Assembly: GCA_965369375.1 (NCBI GenBank)
Contig: CBDUQN010000001.1
Location: forward strand, 62,001 to 126,000
From: CBDUQN01 sp965369375
Lineage (GTDB): Bacteria > Krumholzibacteriota > Krumholzibacteriia > Krumholzibacteriales > Krumholzibacteriaceae
Length of the DNA: 64,000 bases
Direction: 5' to 3'
This document shows, piece by piece, positions 41,907 through 50,186 of the stretch; the first letter of the stretch is position 1, and each line of letters starts with the position of its first letter. The notes under the pieces were generated by a model. The model had not been told where the DNA came from and made no database searches. It worked only from the letters and a program-made list of their open reading frames with translations. Made by a program: the position numbers and the translations under genes.

Positions 41907-43160
41907 ATGTTCAAGGAAAATCTCTTCCCCTTTCTCGAGCAGGCGGATCCTGAAATAATGGAAACGTTACGCGGCGAGCTCGCAAGACAGCAGGGACAGC
42001 TCGAAATGATCGCGAGCGAAAATTTTGCGAGCAAGGCGGTGCTGGCCGCGCTGAGCAATCCTATGCAGAACAAGTACGCCGAAGGGTATCCGAAAAAGCG
42101 ATACTACGGGGGATGCGAATTCGTGGACCGGGCGGAGGAGCTCGCCCAGGAACGGGCGAAAGAGCTCTTCGGCGCCGAGCACGCGAACGTCCAGCCGCAT
42201 TCGGGAACGCAGGCCAACATAACGGCTTACCTGGCATTTCTCGATCCCGGCGCCAAGATCATGGGCATGAGCCTTTCCCACGGCGGACACCTTTCCCACG
42301 GCCACCCCGTAAATTTCAGTGGCATGTTTTTCGAAGTCGTTCATTACGAGGTCGACCGGGAAACGAGGATGCTCGACTACGACGCGATCGAGAAGCAGGT
42401 TCTCGAGGAAAAACCGAAGCTCTTCATTGCCGGCGCCAGCGCATACGCGAGAGCCTGGGATTTCGAACGGCTCCGCGCGATCTGTGATTCGGTCGGCGCG
42501 TTCCTCATGGTGGACATAGCGCATATCGCAGGGCTCGTCGCGGCCGGCATTCACCCCGACCCGGTGCCGTACGCGGATGTCGTGACATCAACGACGCACA
42601 AGACGCTCAGGGGGCCCCGGGGCGGAATCATCCTCTGCCCTGAAAAATACGCCAAAGATATCGACAAATTAAATTTTCCCGGAACGCAGGGCGGGCCGTT
42701 CATGCACGTTATCGCGGCAAAGGCCGTCTGTTTCAGGGAAGCGATGACCGAAGAGTTCAAGGCGTATCAGCGGCAGGTCGTGGCGAATGCGAAGAAACTG
42801 GCATCTGTTCTCATGGAGAATGGAATCGACGTCGTGAGCGGCGGGACAGATACACACCTGTTCCTTGTGGATCTGACGAACAAGGGGATCACCGGCAAGG
42901 CGGCCGAGAAGGCCCTCGAGAAAGCGGGCATCACGGTCAACAAGAACACCGTGCCGTTCGACGAAAAGAGCCCGTTTGTCACTTCCGGGATACGGGTGGG
43001 GACCCCCGCGCTCACAACACGCGGCATGAAGGAATCCGAGATGGAGGAGATCGGGCGGATCTTCGTCAACGTTCTCGGATCTATAGAGGACGAGAATGTG
43101 ATCAATGAAATGCGAGAAGCGTCAACCGATCTGGCGGGACGTTTCCCCCTTTACGAGTAG
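41907..43160 (+). CDS. glyA: Serine hydroxymethyltransferase
   Basis: A 417-residue PLP enzyme. EMIASENFASKAVL, NKYAEGYPKKRYYGG, NVQPHSGTQAN, MVDIAHIAGLVAAGIHP and STTHKTLRGPRGG (Schiff-base Lys) are canonical. It makes glycine and 5,10-methylene-THF from serine, feeding dTMP and purine synthesis. The frame is open to a TTG at 41892, but that TTG overlaps the ribosome site TTGGAGG; ATG 41907 is the right start. The dCMP deaminase gene starts 6 bp after its stop, linking it to nucleotide synthesis. Confidence 0.95.
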   Translation: MFKENLFPFLEQADPEIMETLRGELARQQGQLEMIASENFASKAVLAALSNPMQNKYAEGYPKKRYYGGCEFVDRAEELAQERAKELFGAEHANVQPHSGTQANITAYLAFLDPGAKIMGMSLSHGGHLSHGHPVNFSGMFFEVVHYEVDRETRMLDYDAIEKQVLEEKPKLFIAGASAYARAWDFERLRAICDSVGAFLMVDIAHIAGLVAAGIHPDPVPYADVVTSTTHKTLRGPRGGIILCPEKYAKDIDKLNFPGTQGGPFMHVIAAKAVCFREAMTEEFKAYQRQVVANAKKLASVLMENGIDVVSGGTDTHLFLVDLTNKGITGKAAEKALEKAGITVNKNTVPFDEKSPFVTSGIRVGTPALTTRGMKESEMEEIGRIFVNVLGSIEDENVINEMREASTDLAGRFPLYE

Positions 43161-43166
43161 CGTATC

Positions 43167-43625
43167 ATGAGCAGACCGAGCTGGAACGAATACTTCATGC
43201 AGATCGCGTTTCTTGTCTCCGAGCGCTCCACGTGCCTCAGGCGCAGGGTGGGAGCAATTATCATCAAGAACAAGAGAATAATTTCGACGGGCTACAACGG
43301 ATCGCCGCGGAACCTCGCCCACTGCCTCGATATCGGCTGCCTGCGTGAGAAACTCGGGATTCCGTCGGGCGAGAGGCATGAGTTGTGCCGCGGCGCGCAT
43401 GCGGAGCAGAATGCGATCATCCAGGCCGCGAGCAGCGGCGTGAGCATGGAGGGCGCAACGATGTGCTGCACGACGGCTCCATGCTCGACCTGCGCCAAGA
43501 TGATCATCAACGCCGGAATCGTGAAGCTCGTGCTCGGTGAGGAGTATCCCGACGAACTCGGTGAGGAACTGATAAAGGAAGCGGGGATAGAGACGGACTA
43601 TCTCGTCGTGACGCCTCCCGCTTGA
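43167..43625 (+). CDS. dCMP deaminase (ComEB-like)
   Basis: A 152-residue zinc deaminase. HAEQNAIIQAA near residue 77 provides the zinc His and catalytic Glu, and TTAPCSTCAKMI near residue 107 the two zinc Cys. RPSWNEYFMQIAFLVSERSTC is the usual N-terminal block of the deoxycytidylate deaminase family. It converts dCMP to dUMP for thymidylate synthesis. Position between glyA and nrdR supports a nucleotide role rather than competence. Confidence 0.92.
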   Translation: MSRPSWNEYFMQIAFLVSERSTCLRRRVGAIIIKNKRIISTGYNGSPRNLAHCLDIGCLREKLGIPSGERHELCRGAHAEQNAIIQAASSGVSMEGATMCCTTAPCSTCAKMIINAGIVKLVLGEEYPDELGEELIKEAGIETDYLVVTPPA

Positions 43626-43652
43626 AATAACTTGTGACGCAAGGAGGAAGCT

Positions 43653-44111
43653 GTGCGCTGTCCCGCATGCGGGCATGAAGAGGATCGGGTGGTCGATAGC
43701 CGCTCCACGAAGGAGAACTCCGCCGTTCGCAGGAGGAGGGAGTGTCTCGAGTGCTTGCATCGGTTCACCACGTACGAGTATGTCGAACACAGGTCCGTGA
43801 TGGTGGTAAAGAAGGATGGCAGCCGTGAACACTACAGCAGAGAAAAAATATTGAGCGGGCTCCTGCGTGCATGTGAGAAGCGTCCCGTAGCGGTGGAAGT
43901 CCTCGAGCATCTCGTCGATGAGGTGGAGCGGACGGTTTGCGGACAGATCAGAGACGAGATTCCCACCTCCGAAATAGGCAACGAGGTCATGACGCGGCTC
44001 GCCGAACTCGATCAGGTCGCCTATGTGAGGTTTGCTTCGGTTTACAGAGATTTCAAGGATGTGTCGCAATTTCTTGATGAGTTGCGGAATCTTCTCGAGA
44101 AACAGGATTGA
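43653..44111 (+). CDS. nrdR: Transcriptional repressor NrdR
   Basis: A 152-residue protein starting with GTG. MRCPACGHEEDRVVDSR and RECLECLHRFTTYEY form the CxxC...CxxC zinc ribbon, and KKDGSREHYSREKILSGLLRAC begins the ATP-cone that senses ATP/dATP. It represses ribonucleotide reductase genes, which are not in this window. It is the last gene of the string begun at rpiB; a separate promoter follows for the next gene. Confidence 0.95.
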   Translation: MRCPACGHEEDRVVDSRSTKENSAVRRRRECLECLHRFTTYEYVEHRSVMVVKKDGSREHYSREKILSGLLRACEKRPVAVEVLEHLVDEVERTVCGQIRDEIPTSEIGNEVMTRLAELDQVAYVRFASVYRDFKDVSQFLDELRNLLEKQD

Positions 44112-44137
44112 CATTACACCGTATCAGGGAAAAAAGG

Positions 44138-44166
44138 TTAACGTCACCGCGGAATTTCAGTATACT
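44138..44166 (+). promoter_or_regulatory. Candidate sigma-70 promoter for the secreted protein/tatC unit
   Basis: TTAACG at 44138-44143, a 17-nt spacer and TATACT at 44161-44166 lie about 45 nt before the ATG at 44211. Confidence 0.45.
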
Positions 44167-44210
44167 ACCCCCCGATTGTCATTTTTCATTTTAGTAAAAG
44201 GAGGCATGAC

Positions 44211-45065
44211 ATGAATCGCACGTTTTTCAGCGTTCGTGCATATCGTCTTTTAGCGTTCCTGGCAATCTTCATCTCGATTTGCGCTATGACCCCGGCGATC
44301 GGCGCGGAAAAGAAAGTGAAACTCTCCTTTGCCATGCCGGAGGGTGAGGTTTTGCATTACAAATCGTCGCTCACGAACGAACGGAATATAATGGGGACGG
44401 ATATCACGATAACACAATCAGCGGAGGTCGATCTCTCGCTGGCGGAGAGGCTCGAGAACGGCAATTCGGTTGTTACCTTCACGTTCAATAAGTTGAAGGC
44501 GAGCCGGATGGTAGACGATGAGCTCGATGCAGCCGATCCTCCGATAGATCTCAACGGCAAGACAGTGAGGGCGGTCGTTACACCGAGGGGTGAGGTCGAA
44601 ACGGTCGAAGCCGGCGGCTATATTCCCGGATTGAAAAACATTTCGCAGCTCGAAGAGATCATTAGCATGTGGTTCATAGATCTTCCAGATTCGGTCGTGG
44701 AAGTCAAGGGGAGATGGAAGAAGAGCTATGTCGAACCGAGCGAGGAGAAGGGAGCCCCTCCGTTGTTCGAGGCTGAAATCGAATATGTCCTGAAAAAGAT
44801 AGAGGAAAAGAAAGGCAGGCAGATAGCGGTTATCGAGGGGAAGGGTACGGGAAAGATCGTTCGATCGGTCGGTGTGGGAAGGCTGGAAGCAAAGATCAAG
44901 ATATCGGTCAAAGCGAAAGTGGCGGTCGACGGCGGATATGCCATAGAGAGCAAGCTCGAGTATGCGACAAAGGGTAAGCTGATAACGGATGATTCACTGA
45001 CGGGGGGAGAGAAGGAGTCGGACATCGCCGATACCCAGTACTTTGAATGCAAGCTCAAGAACTAG
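44211..45065 (+). CDS. Secreted protein of unknown function (DUF6263-like)
   Basis: A 284-residue protein with a Sec signal peptide (hydrophobic residues 12-30, cleavage after IGA). The mature part is Lys/Glu-rich with alternating beta strands (SFAMPEGEVLHYKSSLTNE, TFTFNKLKASRMVDDE, VVTPRGEVETVEAGG, KGKLITDD), like periplasmic proteins annotated DUF6263. AAAGGAGG precedes the ATG. It lies 12 bp before tatC. No Cys-based lipobox or enzymatic motif is visible. The function is unknown; a periplasmic or outer-membrane-facing binding protein is one possibility. Confidence 0.7.
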   Translation: MNRTFFSVRAYRLLAFLAIFISICAMTPAIGAEKKVKLSFAMPEGEVLHYKSSLTNERNIMGTDITITQSAEVDLSLAERLENGNSVVTFTFNKLKASRMVDDELDAADPPIDLNGKTVRAVVTPRGEVETVEAGGYIPGLKNISQLEEIISMWFIDLPDSVVEVKGRWKKSYVEPSEEKGAPPLFEAEIEYVLKKIEEKKGRQIAVIEGKGTGKIVRSVGVGRLEAKIKISVKAKVAVDGGYAIESKLEYATKGKLITDDSLTGGEKESDIADTQYFECKLKN

Positions 45066-45077
45066 CGGGGTGGGACG

Positions 45078-45842
45078 GTGCCGGAGGAACGGGAAGAAGA
45101 ACTCCAAACGATGGGTTTCCTCGATCATCTCGAGGAACTGAGATCGGCGCTTATCTGGTCGCTCGTAGCCTGTGTCTCGACATCGATTGTCATCTGGTTC
45201 TTCTCCAGGCATGTACTCGATTTCCTGCTCGAGACGATCCCCGTAGAGAGTCTCTACTTTCACGCGCCGACCGAGGCGTTCATGATACGCCTCAAACTCA
45301 GTTTTATACTCGGCTTTTTCGTATCGTTCCCATACATACTCTTCCGGGTCTGGGCCTTTGTCGCTCCGGGCCTCTTTGAACGGGAAAAGAGGGCGGTTGT
45401 TCCTCTCATCTTTTCATCAACCGTTCTCTTCTACACCGGTGTCGTATTCGCATACTGGATAATGATTCCCATCGTGCTCGATTTCCTGATAAAATTCGGC
45501 ACCGATTTGCTCTCGCCGCTCATTTCGGTGGGCAAGTATTTCGGATTCGTGGCGAGGCTCTGTTTCGCCTTCGGTCTCGTCTTTCAGTTGCCGCTCGTCA
45601 TTGTTTTTCTCACCTCGATGGGATTGATCTCCCCCCGGGCGCTGCTTCGGCAATGGCGATGGGCTATGATCATCATTTTCGTGGCCGCGGCCGTCCTCAC
45701 GCCGCCCGATCCCGCATCCCAGTTGCTCATGGCATTGCCGCTTGTTTTTCTTTTCATCATCAGCGTCATAATCTCGATCGTGATCGAGAAGCGAAGAAAG
45801 AAAGAAGAAAAGGAGGAAAAAGATGAAGAAGAGGAGGAGTGA
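45078..45842 (+). CDS. tatC: Sec-independent protein translocase TatC
   Basis: A 254-residue membrane protein with six predicted segments. MGFLDHLEELRSALIWSLVA is the N-terminal TatC signature (Glu near the first membrane helix), FHAPTEAFMIRLKLSFILG and SFPYILFRVWAFVAPGLFE follow, and FGLVFQLPLVIVFLTSMGLIS is conserved in helix 4. TatC recognises twin-arginine signals. The GTG at 45078 gives a charged lead; ATG 45111 is the alternative. The C-terminus is a very charged tail (EKRRKKEEKEEKDEEEEE). No tatA/tatB gene lies in the window. Confidence 0.93.
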   Translation: MPEEREEELQTMGFLDHLEELRSALIWSLVACVSTSIVIWFFSRHVLDFLLETIPVESLYFHAPTEAFMIRLKLSFILGFFVSFPYILFRVWAFVAPGLFEREKRAVVPLIFSSTVLFYTGVVFAYWIMIPIVLDFLIKFGTDLLSPLISVGKYFGFVARLCFAFGLVFQLPLVIVFLTSMGLISPRALLRQWRWAMIIIFVAAAVLTPPDPASQLLMALPLVFLFIISVIISIVIEKRRKKEEKEEKDEEEEE

Positions 45843-45908
45843 CGGTCCTCGAATCCATCAACTCGATATATAATAATCAAATGGACTATCCCCCGGCTCC
45901 CGATGCCC

Positions 45909-45937
45909 TTGACAGCGTTGTATTTGAATGATACTTT
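45909..45937 (+). promoter_or_regulatory. Possible sigma-70 promoter in the gap before the radical SAM gene
   Basis: A perfect TTGACA (45909-45914), a 17-nt spacer and TACTTT (45932-45937) occur in the 298-bp gap. The -10 box is weak. Downstream, 45941-46068 is open and could encode a 42-residue remnant of no known family. Confidence 0.3.
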
Positions 45938-46140
45938 TAAAAGCGCGCAAATGAGCTGAAATGCAGGTATGTGCAATTCGCGGGAGCGGCGCGATTCTCG
46001 GCGGAGACGAAAACGGATATCGCGACGATCACCGATTATGTGATGGCGAGAGTCGATCCGTTCTCCTGAAGGGAAAACGGCGCATGGATCCCGGGCGCGA
46101 GGCGTCCACGCGGCGCGCGATTATCATAGAGAGGGGTTGA

Positions 46141-47133
46141 GTGACGGAAAAAGAGGCTCTCTACTACGAGAAGATAAAAGGGGACAAGGTGCGATGTCGC
46201 CTCTGTCCCCATTTGTGTGGCATCGATGAGGGGACGAAAGGGAAGTGCCGCCTCCGGGAGAACGTCAAGGGCACACTCTATGCGCGTTCGTACGGTAGAA
46301 CGGTAACCGCGAACATTGATCCGATAGAGAAGAAACCGTTGTATCATTTCATGCCGGGAAGCCTGATTCTCTCGATCGGCCCCAACGGCTGTACGCTCGC
46401 ATGCGATCACTGTCAGAACTGGAACATCGCGCAGGAATCTGCGCCGACACGTTACATCGATCCGCAGGAGCTCGCGGCGATGGCGGCGAGAGGGGAGTCG
46501 ATCGGCGTCGCCTTCACGTACACCGAGCCGCTTCTCTGGTTCGAATACATACGGGATGCCGCACCGATACTTGGGGCAAGGGGGCTCAAGAGTGTGCTCG
46601 TTACGAACGGATATCTCAATGAGGATCCGGCACGCGAGATCGCCTCGCTCGTGGACGGTATGAACATCGACCTGAAGAGCGTGCGCGATGAGTTTTACAA
46701 GGAGTGGTGCGGCGGGAGGGTCGAGCCGGTAAAGCGGTTTATCGAGATCGCGGCCGCAGCCACACATGTCGAAGTGACCAACCTCGTCATACCCGGCCTC
46801 AACGATTCCCCCGAAGACATCGGGGATCTGGTCGATTGGCTTGCGGGGATCTCGAGTGACATTCCTATTCATTTCTCGCGCTTCTTTCCGCATTTCAGAA
46901 TGGAAGATCGGCCGCCGACTCCGAGAGAGACGCTCGAAATGGCTTGCGAGATAGCGAGAAAAAAACTGGATTACGTATATATCGGGAATATATTCATTGA
47001 GGGCACGGAGGACACGTACTGCACGGAGTGCGGTGAGGCGGTGATACGGCGCTCGGGGTATTCGACACACATAGATGGGCCGGGCGGGATCTGTCCCCGG
47101 TGCGATACTCAGGTAAAGGGGGTTTGGACGTAA
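46141..47133 (+). CDS. amrS: AmmeMemoRadiSam-system radical SAM enzyme
   Basis: A 330-residue radical SAM protein. CRLCPHLCGIDEGTKGKC is the N-terminal Cys-rich domain of the AmrS/PflA-like family, and CTLACDHCQNW near residue 84 is the CxxxCxxC cluster motif. FTYTEPLLWFEYI and YIGNIFIEGTEDTYCTECGE (C-terminal CxxC) complete the family layout. The start is GTG 46141 directly after an upstream TGA. The usual partners, Memo and AMMECR1-like proteins, are missing here; the substrate of the system is unknown. It lies 1 bp before rsfS. Confidence 0.85.
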   Translation: MTEKEALYYEKIKGDKVRCRLCPHLCGIDEGTKGKCRLRENVKGTLYARSYGRTVTANIDPIEKKPLYHFMPGSLILSIGPNGCTLACDHCQNWNIAQESAPTRYIDPQELAAMAARGESIGVAFTYTEPLLWFEYIRDAAPILGARGLKSVLVTNGYLNEDPAREIASLVDGMNIDLKSVRDEFYKEWCGGRVEPVKRFIEIAAAATHVEVTNLVIPGLNDSPEDIGDLVDWLAGISSDIPIHFSRFFPHFRMEDRPPTPRETLEMACEIARKKLDYVYIGNIFIEGTEDTYCTECGEAVIRRSGYSTHIDGPGGICPRCDTQVKGVWT

Positions 47134-47134
47134 C

Positions 47135-47491
47135 TTGAAACGGCTTGCACCAAAAGCGCTCGCAAAGAGGATTATTAGATTTATCTGGAGCAAGAAAGCG
47201 GAAGACATAATCCTTCTCGATCTGAAAAAACTCTCGAATGTGACGGATTACTTCGTCATCTGCTCGGTCGGGAGCGCTGTTCAGGCGAAGGTCGTCGCCG
47301 ATGCGGTAATCGAGGGAATGAAGGTAAAGGATCTTGAATTCAGTATCGAGGGTTACGAGTCGGCACGCTGGATTTTGATAGACTGTTTTGAAGTTGTGCT
47401 GCATATTTTCCACCCGGAGATACGGGAATTCTACGGGTTGGAACGGCTGTGGGGTGACGCGCCCCGAGAGGAGTATCCGGAAGGTGTTTGA
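47135..47491 (+). CDS. rsfS: Ribosomal silencing factor RsfS
   Basis: A 118-residue protein of the RsfS/Iojap family. KKAEDIILLDLKKLSNVTDYFVICS, EGYESARWILIDCFEVVLHIF and REFYGLERLWGDAP are the typical blocks. It binds ribosomal protein L14 and blocks subunit joining when nutrients are low. The start is TTG at 47135, one base after the radical SAM stop, so coupling is likely. The C-terminal part overlaps the upstream open stretch of argS, whose true start lies further on. Confidence 0.9.
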   Translation: MKRLAPKALAKRIIRFIWSKKAEDIILLDLKKLSNVTDYFVICSVGSAVQAKVVADAVIEGMKVKDLEFSIEGYESARWILIDCFEVVLHIFHPEIREFYGLERLWGDAPREEYPEGV

Positions 47492-47507
47492 TACGGGCAA
47501 GGAGAGC

Positions 47508-49166
47508 GTGAACGAGGTTTTCGCCCGCGAGAGGGTGACGAGCGCGATCGCCGAGGTGATGGCGCACATGGGGCTGGAGACGGGCGACATCCACCTGGAA
47601 CGTCCGAACGATCCGGCTCATGGGGATCTGAGCTCCAACATCGCGCTCGTAACGGCCAAAGCAACAGGCAGAAATCCGAGGGAGCTTGCCGACGAGATAA
47701 CCGGATCCCTGTCATTTGACCGCGAATTTATAGACCGTGTAGAGGTCGCAGGCCCCGGATTCATTAATTTTTCCTTCTCGAAAGAGTATCTTCGCGACCA
47801 GATCGTCACGATCAACAGAATGGGGGGTTCTTACGGGTGTTCCGACATCGGATGCGGAAAGAAGCTGCAGGTGGAATTCGTTTCCGCCAATCCGACCGGT
47901 CCCCTCGTGGTCGTGGCCGCTCGTGCAGCGGCCGTCGGCGCGGCACTCGTCAATGTGCTTCGCAAAGTCGGGTACGAGGTAGAGGCCGAGTACTACATAA
48001 ACGACGCGGGAAGCCAGGTTGCGAAGCTCGGGGCTTCGTTGCTCGCGAGGTTCAGGCAGAGTCAGGGTGAGGATGTCCCGTTTCCGGAGGATGGGTACCC
48101 GGGGGAGTATCTCGTGGGTATCGCCCGGCAGATTCCGGTCGATAAAGGCAGACAATGGCTCGAACTGGACGAAAAGGAGGCTGTAACCGCGTTCGGTAAT
48201 TTCGCCATCGAAAAGATCGTTGCCCTGATACGTGACGACCTCGAGCATTTCGGTGTCCGGTTTGACGTGTTTTTCAGGGAATCGAGCCTCTACGGCGACG
48301 GTGGTGAGTTGGAGCAGGCGCTGGAGCTATTGAAACAGCGAAATGTGGTTTTCGACGAAGAGGGAGCCCTCTGGTTCAAAGCAACCGCATTCGGGGACGA
48401 GAAGGATCGTGTGCTCGTGAGAAGCGACGGCTCGGCGACCTACTTCCTGGCCGACGCGGCATATCACCTCAACAAGCTGCGCCGGGGCTTTTCCCGGGTC
48501 ATCGACATCTGGGGACCCGATCATCACGGTCACGTAAAACGGCTTCAGGCCGCTTCCACCGTGCTCGGCGCCGATGAGAACTGGCTAGAGGTTCTCATTG
48601 TGCAGTGGGTTCGTCTCGTCGAGGAGGGCAAGCAGGTCAGTATGTCGAAGCGCGGCGGTGAATTCGTCAGGCTGCGCGAGCTCGTGGACGATGTCGGCCC
48701 GGACGCGGCGAAATATTTCTTTCTGATGCGCAAAACGAATGCCCATCTCGATTTCAACCTGACACTCGCGAGAAAGGAATCGGACGAGAATCCCGTTTAC
48801 TACGTGCAGTACGCCCATGCGAGAATAAGCAGCGTCATATCCTATGCCCGAGAACAGGGAGTCGATTTTCCCGGTGATACATCGTGTGTAGAGCTGCTCG
48901 GCGAACCGGAGGAGGTCGATCTCATTCGAAAACTCGTTGTCTTTCCGCAGCTCATCGAGGGCGCCGCCGTCATGATGGAGCCGCACCGCCTGTCCTCGTA
49001 CGCGCAGCAGATCGCCGCTTCATTCCACCATTTTTATCACATATGCCGAATAGTATCGAACGACCGGAAATTGAGTGAAGCGAGGTTGCTGCTTGCCGAA
49101 GCGACGAGGATCGTCCTCGCCGAAAGCTTGCGGATTCTCGGCGTGTCGGCTCCCGAGAGGATGTGA
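47508..49166 (+). CDS. argS: Arginyl-tRNA synthetase lacking the HIGH signature
   Basis: A 552-residue class I synthetase. GTG 47508, preceded by AAGGAG, is the start; the earlier open frame overlaps rsfS. FVSANPTGPL is conserved, but the four residues that should be HVGH (134-137) are Val-Val-Val-Ala. The KMSKS region reads VSMSKRGGEF. YYINDAGSQV, the insertion domain and the C-terminal anticodon-binding domain (EGAAVMMEPHRLSSYAQQIAASFHHFYH) are otherwise normal, as is the length. It is the only argS seen and sits in a housekeeping string, so it is probably functional. Some deep-branching bacteria may carry HIGH-less ArgRS; I recall this only vaguely. Confidence 0.9.
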   Translation: MNEVFARERVTSAIAEVMAHMGLETGDIHLERPNDPAHGDLSSNIALVTAKATGRNPRELADEITGSLSFDREFIDRVEVAGPGFINFSFSKEYLRDQIVTINRMGGSYGCSDIGCGKKLQVEFVSANPTGPLVVVAARAAAVGAALVNVLRKVGYEVEAEYYINDAGSQVAKLGASLLARFRQSQGEDVPFPEDGYPGEYLVGIARQIPVDKGRQWLELDEKEAVTAFGNFAIEKIVALIRDDLEHFGVRFDVFFRESSLYGDGGELEQALELLKQRNVVFDEEGALWFKATAFGDEKDRVLVRSDGSATYFLADAAYHLNKLRRGFSRVIDIWGPDHHGHVKRLQAASTVLGADENWLEVLIVQWVRLVEEGKQVSMSKRGGEFVRLRELVDDVGPDAAKYFFLMRKTNAHLDFNLTLARKESDENPVYYVQYAHARISSVISYAREQGVDFPGDTSCVELLGEPEEVDLIRKLVVFPQLIEGAAVMMEPHRLSSYAQQIAASFHHFYHICRIVSNDRKLSEARLLLAEATRIVLAESLRILGVSAPERM

Positions 49167-49232
49167 GCGGGACTATATGAGAGACCCGAGTTTCTGCAGC
49201 GTTCAGATGATTGATGAGTCAGGAGGGAGATC

Positions 49233-50138
49233 GTGAGTATTGTCGTTGTCGGCTCGGTCGCCTTTGATACGATCGAAACACCGAGGGGCACGGTCGAAAA
49301 GGCGATCGGCGGTTCTGCAACGTATTTTTCACTCGCTGCGAGTTACTTCTGTCCCGTTCAGCTCGTCGCCGTCGTCGGTGAAGATTTCGGTCAGGAGTAC
49401 CGCGCGATTCTCCAGTCGAAGAATGTAGGACTCGACGGTCTTTCCGTCGTTAAAGGAGGAAAAACATTCTTCTGGCATGGCCGTTACGGTGACGATCCGA
49501 ACGAGCGGGAGAGTCTCGCAACGGAGCTCAACGTGTTCGAGGGATTCCGTCCCGAGCTTCCCGAATCGTTGCGCGGGGAGGAATACCTCTTCCTCGGAAA
49601 TATCGATCCGGAGTTGCAGTTGAGCGTACTGGAGCAGTTCGAAAAACCGGAATTCGTCGGGCTGGACACGATGAACTTCTGGATCGAGGGAAAGCCGCGT
49701 GAGCTCCGAAAGGTGCTCGAGAAAGTCGATGCCCTCCTGATAAATGACGGGGAGGTGCGGCAACTGAGCAATGAGCCCAATCTCATCAAGGCAGCCGAAG
49801 CGATACTCGCGATGGGCCCCCGGGCGGTCGTCGTCAAGAAGGGCGAGCACGGGGCGTTTCTGCTGACCTCTGAATTCACCTTCTTCGCGCCGCCCTATCC
49901 GCTGAGGCGGGTTATCGATCCCACGGGAGCCGGCGACAGCTTCGCGGGAGGCTTTATGGGATTTCTGGCCGGGGCCGATGGCCGCGGCGATCTGAAGCTC
50001 AAGAAGGCCATGATATACGGCACCGTCATGGCGAGTTACGCGTGCGAGAGATTTTCAGTGGAGAGACTCGAGGATCTCTCAGAGAAGGACATCGCCGGCC
50101 GGTTCGAGGAGCTCGTCGATCTTGTCGGTGTGGAATAA
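49233..50138 (+). CDS. PfkB-family carbohydrate/nucleoside kinase
   Basis: A 301-residue ribokinase-like enzyme. VVGSVAFDTIETPRG starts the fold, GGSATYFSLAAS is the first signature, and DPTGAGDSFAGGFMGF near residue 232 is the second, with the catalytic Asp and anion hole. KKGEHGAFLL precedes it. It phosphorylates a sugar or nucleoside; the specificity cannot be read here (adenosine and inosine-guanosine kinases look similar). The start is GTG 49233, with AGGAGG upstream. It converges with the radical SAM gene. Confidence 0.87.
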   Translation: MSIVVVGSVAFDTIETPRGTVEKAIGGSATYFSLAASYFCPVQLVAVVGEDFGQEYRAILQSKNVGLDGLSVVKGGKTFFWHGRYGDDPNERESLATELNVFEGFRPELPESLRGEEYLFLGNIDPELQLSVLEQFEKPEFVGLDTMNFWIEGKPRELRKVLEKVDALLINDGEVRQLSNEPNLIKAAEAILAMGPRAVVVKKGEHGAFLLTSEFTFFAPPYPLRRVIDPTGAGDSFAGGFMGFLAGADGRGDLKLKKAMIYGTVMASYACERFSVERLEDLSEKDIAGRFEELVDLVGVE

Positions 50139-50186
50139 TTGACAAAGAAAAAATCATGGTTCCTTCGCTGTTTGTCTAACTTCCTC

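Noticed and set aside
47388..47507. 40-residue N-terminal extension of ArgS
   Set aside because: It lies within rsfS in another frame and has no synthetase features; GTG 47508 has AAGGAG.
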